From: Chalara sp. BL73
Taxonomy: Eukaryota > Ascomycota > Leotiomycetes > Helotiales
Direction of reading: 5' to 3'
Assembly (NCBI GenBank): GCA_918026815.1
Contig: CAKJVC010000030.1
Location: 1,116,001-1,180,000 of the forward strand
Length of the DNA: 64,000 nucleotides
Below the pieces are notes generated by a model. It saw nothing but the letters and a program-made list of their open reading frames with translations, searched no databases and was not told the origin of the DNA. Positions 58,031 to 64,000 of the stretch are shown one piece after another (within the stretch, counting starts at the first letter, position 1; each line of letters starts with the position of its first letter). The position numbers were made by a program, and so were the translations under genes.

Positions 58031-61000
58031 TCATGAATTGAATCCCAGCTTACCAAACAAGCTATCCATTGCAACCCATTGTCGACCACATTTATCCAAG
58101 TACTTGCTCACCATCCCTTTCAAGGTACCAAATCTTTCGCGATTATGTTCCGCGAGCGCTACTACACGTTCTGAAAGAGAATTAGTCACATTGCCATGAA
58201 AGTACTGGGGATTTCTTGCCTTTGTCTGTCCCTTTTGCATTGCTCTTCGCCTTCTCCACATCGAATAATGTCGAATAGTACAACAACTGATTGTAGATCA
58301 TCTTTTCGGTGTACTCATAATGCATTCGGCCCATGCAACCATGAGCACGACCATTAGGCCCTATGCACCGAGAGCCATATACACTCATCTGTCTAGTGCG
58401 GTTGCCACAAGCTTGATCGTCGCATATGAGCCAACCTTCATAGTACTTGGAGGTCTGCTGTCGAATCTGATGTTCTAGCTGCATCATGATAGAGAAGGTA
58501 GACAGTGACTGCCCACAGCTACATTTTATACCAGCAGGCGAGCAAATGTCGATGCTACCAAGAAGTCCATCAAAACTCACAGGAGATTTACAGGATCGGC
58601 AACGAAGGTTGAGTCGCACAGCATCCTTGAATCGGACCTCATCGTCGATTTGACTCTCGAGAGGATGAATTTCCGCCTCCGTAGCACCGCCTGATGCGTT
58701 GCTGGTGCTGTACTTGCGTACATCAAGACCAAGACAGTCAGCCAAACGCACGGTACTTGTGCCAGAGATGTTTGCACAAAGACGCTCTACAGGAGGAAAG
58801 ATCTGCTTGTAGAGATACCATTCCACGTCCGGGGTGAGGCCAGAGTCAGGCTTAGACACGTCCTGAGGCGTGTAAGAGCGCTTTGCTGGGCCTTCCGACG
58901 AGTTTTTACCGTCACCGGTGACAATATATGCGATCACATCATCCTTGCGAACAGTTTTCCCTCGCGAAATTTCCCGAAGAGCAACTTGGACTTGTGGCAT
59001 GGTGTCAGCATTGGGGTAGTCTTTTGGTGACTTTCCGAGCTTCGTATAAATGGTGTACTTCTGGTTGGGAATTCGTCCTTCTCGCATGTCCTGAGATATT
59101 TTCCCTAGGTATTCGTGAATTCGAGCAATAACCACTTCCGACTCGTCACCGGAAAGAATATCGTTTAGAAGCTGCGACGAAACCTCTTTCGATAAGTTGC
59201 AGTACTCTCGACGTTTCATATCAAGACCTTTGACCTCCATCTGGTCTTTATATACGCCATCTACCTGTACAAGATTTAAAGCAGCATACTTTTTCTTAGC
59301 CTGTAAGAGAATCCGTCGGAAAATATTGTCAATATCGATTTCAAGGAGCTTGTATCGATCATTGACTGCTCGTTTGAATTCATTTCCGACTTTCAAGGCA
59401 TCTTCAATATTGTCCACATTTGCATTGATCATGACGGAGTCAGTATCTCCGTAGATGACCTGGAGAGAATTACTCTCCGCGAGATCTTTTGTGCTTCGAA
59501 GAATTTCTCTGCCCTTATATGTCGTGAGGACTGCCAACGGTCTAGCATAAAATCGAGATTTAGTGTAGCCGAGGCAACCGTACATAGAGTTGGCAGTTAG
59601 TTTAAGAGCCAGTTGTTTAATGTCCCAAGTTGCTAATTGTTCTGCCGTCGCTGTTTTACTCTTCATCAATCCTTTGACCTCCCGGCGCTGGCTAACGAGA
59701 GTGGCAATAAGTCTTGGTAATATTCCCAGATCTTGATCGCTTCCAGGCACTTCTGGAACTCGGTCCTCATCGTCAGACTAAAGCTAAGTCAGCGCATTTC
59801 TAATCAAACTACATCAGATAAACCTACCAACTTAGTTCTATCTACCGTTGTGAAGCAGATGTTGAACTCCTGAATGATACTTGGGTACAAGGAGTTGAAA
59901 TCCATCACGAGCACAAACTTATCGTAAAGCCCCTTCTCCGGCTCGAAAACAAGACCTCCTTTATACTTGTCCTTTTTCTTGGAGTCCCCATTGTCGTCTT
60001 CGGCAAGCTCATCCTCAATCTGTTGTTTACCTTTGAAAACAGCTTTATCCGGGCAGATGTACTTTTTTTGGTGGAACTTGTGGAGCAGAATGTACTCATT
60101 TCGTTCTGCTCGAGTTCCCGTCAATGTTCTTGCCCAAGAATTTCCAGCAATGTTGGTGAGAACTTTCGTCAATGGTAGCATCTGAACTTTGAGGGCCAAA
60201 GCAGCGATGTAGAAAGTGTCAGCTTCACAATGAGTAACATAGTCCATTAATCCATCGCTTGTAGATGCCCATGTCTTCAAGGCTACCTCGTTGTCTACCT
60301 CACGTCGGACAGTCTTCGCCAGATATAGATTGCACATCTCCGTGAGGCTCCAGGAAGTACATTTTGTCATTGTCGATTTCCCGGAATCGTTGGTTAAGTC
60401 ACATAGGAGACGCCCAGAGATCAAGGCACGCTCGGCGAAAAAGTTTCCTCCCATTTTACCCATGGAATTTGGCCACTCGGTACGACGCATACGACCTATC
60501 TGCGACCACTGCCTTGACCTTTTTGCTTGAAGTCGACTCAACAGAATACTGAAATCCACGCCTTCTAACTGGTGGCCGATGAAAACGTCAGGATCAACCA
60601 CATTAAGTTTTGCGAGGAAAAATTGCAGGAGTTCTGATTCCTGCTTGACCAGCTTTACAAGGCCTTTGGCACGGCTCTTCGCGACTGTCTCGAACCCAAT
60701 TGGAAATTGAGCGCCGACCGGTCGCATAACAGTAAACGTTTCGCAGCTTAGGCTCTCTGCCGGAGCTGTCTCAGTAAGAGAGATATTTCGATAGGTTCGA
60801 GCACTGATCGCCAGAATCTCCTGCTTGTTGTCCTTTACATTTAGTATTGTCCTCAGAGCAAGACTCATTATAGTCAAAGGTGGTGCCTCCATATTCTCGG
60901 AGCCTGTCATTGGGGAGATAAGATTTGGTTTCGAGACCTGGACCTCTAATTTGCAGTGTGAGGCGTTCTTGATCACTCCAAACTCGGCTTCTTGAATATT

Positions 61001-62633
61001 TAGCCAGCAGGGGCCCATTACATTCTTCCACAGGACAAATTGCTCAAAAAGCGGAGTGTTTGAGCCGAAAACGTGCGAATATGTCGACCCGGTCAAATGA
61101 TCTGGTTGGATTTGTGGTTCTGAGTTGTCAGTCGAGTACAAAGGCCGGGAGTAGATAAAACTTACTTGTATAGGGATAAAGCAGTTTAAGGTAATCAGCC
61201 TCTTTTGGTATGTCTGGAAGCTCAAACGCATATTTTCTTGTGCATGGCTTGATCTTATGCATTCCAACCCGCAACTTGCCCATCAATTCGTCTACTTCTT
61301 CATACACGTCTTTCATTTCAACCTCCTCAGACGTATCTCGGCCATGTTTTTGAATATACTCTCTTGGAAGAAAGAACAACTTTCTAAGAATATTATCAAT
61401 CTTGACGAAACAACTAACAAATCTTTTCGACCGCTTGTCTTGCACTTTTCCAAAAAGACATAAACTGCCATTGACTTCCGTATAATCTGTCCAAAACATC
61501 CGGAGGCTGCCATCTTCCTCGATAGCATCAGCGTAATCAAGCTTTCCGGCGGTATATGTTTCCGTAGACTGGCTACTATTGACGACGTTCAATCTGCTGT
61601 TGACCTCATTCCATGCAGCGGCATCTGCGTCATGAGTAGCAGGTCTGGCTGGCGATGAGCTTGCTGGAGACGGATATGGCTCGACCTTCTTAATTTTTGG
61701 TACTGGTCGAGTACCGGACTTATTGACACTTGCAATCGCGATGCCATCAGCTTGTGCAACTTCCATGAGGTCTTCTTCTTCTTCTTCCGCTTTAATTGTG
61801 ATATGAGACTTTCTCTCCACAGCTTTCGCTACTGGAGACGATGGTGCAGGATCACTCATGAGCATGGCATTATCATCTATGCCATTCATGAAATTGTCGT
61901 CTCCGGAATCTTGATCTACTGGAGGAGTAGCTGGCGGCCGGCTGCCCACGAGTTTCGTTCTCTTTGCGACATGGGATCTATGACTATCTATTGATGGTGA
62001 AAGTGCTCGGGACCTCCGCTTGTCTTTCGTAGATCGTGATGGTGCTGGTATGGCCACCCTTGGAATGTTGGCGTCGACCTCTTCAAGAATATCGGCCAAA
62101 AAATCATCATCTGCCTGTGTCTTGATGGTCTATAGTAAATTTAGTCATGTTTTACCCCCCCCTCGACATCGAGCGGTATACCTTGGCTTTAGGTTGCGCA
62201 GCTGCAAGTCCTTTCGTGAAGTAATTACTAATTCCTTTGTCCATAGACTCCTTCTTTGCCTTGTCTTCCTCACGCTTTTTCTTAGCTGCAAGTTTTTAGT
62301 TTAGCTCGTAGCTCGCCACATTCACTATAGCAGCTTACCAGCTTTGCTTGTTCGACCCTTTGTTGGTAGCTCTTCTTCACTATCCGTGTCATAGCCCGGC
62401 CTTCGATCCCATTCCTCGCGGCCATCATCTGCATAGCCTTCGCCATTGTCGTCGATAACAAAATCATCTTGGTTCAAGCGGTCGCGGACAACCTTCTTGT
62501 ATCCATCCTCGTCGACCTCCTCATAGAGGTCCTCTTCTTGGTGGACTTCGTAAGTATCAAGACGCTTCTTGCCCGAAGCACGAAGAGCACGTAACTCGGC
62601 GAATTTGTCACGAGCATTAGAAGCTTTGGACAT
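58031..62633 (-). CDS. pol1: DNA polymerase alpha catalytic subunit
   Basis: Six exons: 62339-62633, 62182-62285, 61166-62129, 59828-61119, 58220-59777 and 58031-58170. The protein is 1450 residues (yeast Pol1 1468). The N-terminal domain starts SKASNARDKFAELRALRASG and contains the ISNYFTKGL segment. The exonuclease-like domain keeps its fold (DVFIGHQLEGVDFSILLSRL) but lacks the exonuclease acidic residues, as expected for alpha. Polymerase motif A is VMDFNSLYPSIIQEFNICF, near residue 857. Motif B is KLTANSMYGCLGYTKSRFYA. Motif C is YGDTDSVMI, with the catalytic YGDTDS at about 994-999. The C terminus has the two cysteine sites (CRSCKS...CSCG and CDDQACGNRT...CIG...CMGRMH) for B-subunit and primase binding. 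With primase it makes the RNA-DNA primers of replication. The last intron is GC-AG. Confidence 0.97.
58171..58219 (-). other. probable GC-AG intron in pol1
   Basis: 49-bp intron reading GCAAGA at the donor (exon ends AAAG), with a GTGACTAAT branch and TCTTTCAG acceptor. Only this splice joins the DVEKAKSNAKGTDK segment in frame to the conserved ERVVALAEHNRERF end of Pol1. A GT donor at the nearby GTACTT would give a 35-bp intron in the wrong frame. Confidence 0.8.
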
Positions 62634-63172
62634 CTTGAACGATTGAAGTTATAATTTATCGCAGCATACTCTTGAGAGAAGATAGTTGGATATTAAGACA
62701 ACGAGGAAGTTGGAGTTGGCAGCATATGTGAGGTCTGGGAGCAGGAGGTTGGATGTGGAGGAAGTACTTTAAGAAATCAACGCGTACTGTAGACGCGAGC
62801 GCGAACGCGAACCCTTGTTAGTACATCAGCAAAACGAGAGTGCTACAGGGGCAATTTTACCCGCTAACATTCAAAGAAGAGCGAGAGTGACATGCTTCTA
62901 TGCCAGCAGGATCAAGAATTTGAAGTTAAAGGAAACTATACTAAGCAACATTATTATGATTTGAAGACTTATTAAATTCATACTGCTTTCTCCGATCCAA
63001 CGAAGTGATATAAAGGATCTCATCGCCAAGTTTTTCATCTTCGAGACTAGATTACATAAGGCTCATTGAACATGTCGGGCTAGCGATTTTCCGACCCGAC
63101 AAAAAAAAGATGGTCGTGAACAATTTGTACAAATCTGAACTTCCCTGCCAAGTATAGGTTCTCTTCATTACA
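62634..63172. promoter_or_regulatory. divergent promoter region, pol1 / PPR gene
   Basis: 539 bp between divergent starts, with a GC-rich stretch holding the ACGCG cluster. No gene is recognised in it. Confidence 0.6.
62780..62810 (-). promoter_or_regulatory. MCB-like (MBF) cluster upstream of pol1
   Basis: One perfect palindromic ACGCGT (62780-62785) and two ACGCGA (62793-62798 and 62805-62810) lie within 31 bp, 147-177 bp upstream of the pol1 ATG. ACGCGT is the MluI cell-cycle box bound by MBF (Mbp1/Swi6) and drives G1/S transcription of DNA replication genes, including POL1 in yeast. Binding here is inference from motif and gene. Confidence 0.7.
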
Positions 63173-64000
63173 ATGTTGGCTTGCAGGTCTTGCAGGAGGT
63201 TATGCCTACAATCTCTGATCGGAGATTCCGTACTACTCCCTTCTCCTTCAAATCCGCACCATCAAACCTCGCCCAACGTACGCGGGAACAGAAGGTACCA
63301 TATCCGCACTCAAAGCCACACCCTTTCTACTGAGAAGGAAGCTCAGACGGGTGACCTTTCTACTCTATCAACAACCAGATATGATGGTACGCGACAGGAG
63401 AAGGATGCGTTGATTAAACCCCAAGATGCACGGCAGATGTGGTTGGATTCAAGAGGAACACGTCCTGCTAATAAACCAGCCAAAGATCCGCCGGACACAC
63501 AATTTGTCATACGAAAGCATCTGCAGTATCTCAAAGATCCTGTAAAGCTTAGTGAATTCGTCCGCAAGTCCCTCAAACATGACGACTTCGATTCTACGTT
63601 GGAGTTGGTTCGAGCTGCTAGCAGAAGCATACAATGTATCGTCAGCTGGAATCACTTACTTGACTACCTTCTGAGTAAAGGAAAGCTGAATGCGGCATTC
63701 AAGATATATAATGAGGTAATTGTCCTAACTCATTAAGCGTAGCAAACTTCTGACATTGAATATTAGATGAAGAAAAGAGCGCAGTTTCCAGACGGTCATA
63801 CTTATACCATTCTATTCCGAGGCTGTGCAGACAATTCCAATAAAGCTGCAGCGCTTGAAAAGGGCATATATTTGTATCGATCAATGCTTGCAGAGAAATC
63901 AAAAACGAAGCCAACCACCATACATGTTAACGCGGTACTGAAAATGTGTGCTCGTGCTGGGGACATGGATGCCATGTTGGGAATTGCCGCAGAAATGCCC
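63173..64000 (+). CDS. pentatricopeptide repeat protein, partial
   Basis: Exon 1 is 63173-63715 and exon 2 begins at 63767 and runs off the window; the intron is 51 bp (GTAATT donor, TTCTGACATT branch, ATTAG acceptor). The N terminus is rich in Arg/Ser/Cys and has no acidic residues for about 15 residues, consistent with a mitochondrial presequence. From about residue 155 there are repeat units of about 35 residues with the PPR pattern: VSWNHLLDYLLSKGKLNAAF with KIYNEMKK, then DGHTYTILFRGCAD, and TIHVNAVLKMCARAGDMDAM. Fungal PPR proteins bind organellar RNA and control its processing or translation. Which member this is cannot be told from the part visible. It is divergent from pol1. Confidence 0.82.

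Noticed and set aside
58182..58219. Natural end of Pol1 at KSPVLSWQCD without a final intron
   Set aside because: The conserved family C terminus (AEHNRERF to the GRQW segment) lies immediately downstream and joins in frame through the GC-AG intron.

Overview
This is nuclear DNA of a filamentous ascomycete (Pezizomycotina). The genes carry many short introns, mostly 46-66 bp, with GTAAGT/GTATGT/GTAGGT donors and CTAAC/CTGAC branch sites close to the acceptor. Gene density is moderate, and the core-gene proteins have the expected fungal lengths. The look of the proteins suggests Leotiomycetes/Helotiales (Botrytis/Sclerotinia-like), but that is an impression, not a demonstration. I see no rRNA, tRNA, CRISPR array or intact transposon.

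Layout. 0.7-1.9 kb: a secreted Ser/Thr- and Cys-containing protein (-). 3.5-9.8 kb: the splicing factor Spp2 and the NuA4 scaffold Eaf1/Vid21, both (-). 10.7-11.8 kb: an INSIG-family ER protein (-). 13.3-14.9 kb: a single-pass membrane protein with a Ser/Thr-rich outer part (-). 16.5-20.2 kb: the most unusual block. It holds a degenerate tandem repeat followed by two tandem (+) paralogues with a variant Zn2Cys6-like cysteine cluster. Both have an intron at the same place inside the cluster, and the first copy is broken by an 11-bp tandem duplication. 20.8-30.3 kb: VPS9-domain Rab exchange factor (-), autophagic lipase Atg15 (+), enoyl-CoA hydratase (-), Rer1 (+) and Paf1 (+).

30.3-41.3 kb is almost empty. 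Its only convincing gene is an acidic, conserved-looking protein at 35.3-36.0 kb, and its far side is rich in homopolymers and microsatellites. 41.3-52.1 kb is a growth and ribosome cluster: Cbf5 (+), Sac3 mRNA-export factor (-), and a divergent Ltv1/Lsg1 pair (40S and 60S maturation) that shares a 298-bp promoter with a perfect 18-bp palindrome. 52.8-58 kb: acyl-CoA dehydrogenase (+), Spo12-like cell-cycle protein (+) and the DRG1/Rbg1 GTPase (-), which has 15- and 25-nt exons. 58.0-62.6 kb: DNA polymerase alpha catalytic subunit (-), with a probable GC-AG last intron and a cluster of ACGCG (MCB/MBF) boxes upstream. A pentatricopeptide-type protein runs off the right end.

Most of the window is conserved housekeeping sequence, so the genes do not form one pathway. 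Three themes recur: nuclear gene expression (Spp2, Eaf1, Paf1, Sac3), ribosome biogenesis and translation (Cbf5, Ltv1, Lsg1, DRG1), and membrane traffic/autophagy (INSIG, VPS9, Atg15, Rer1). Exon structures were read by hand from splice signals and checked for frame. Every complete multi-exon model gives a length divisible by three.
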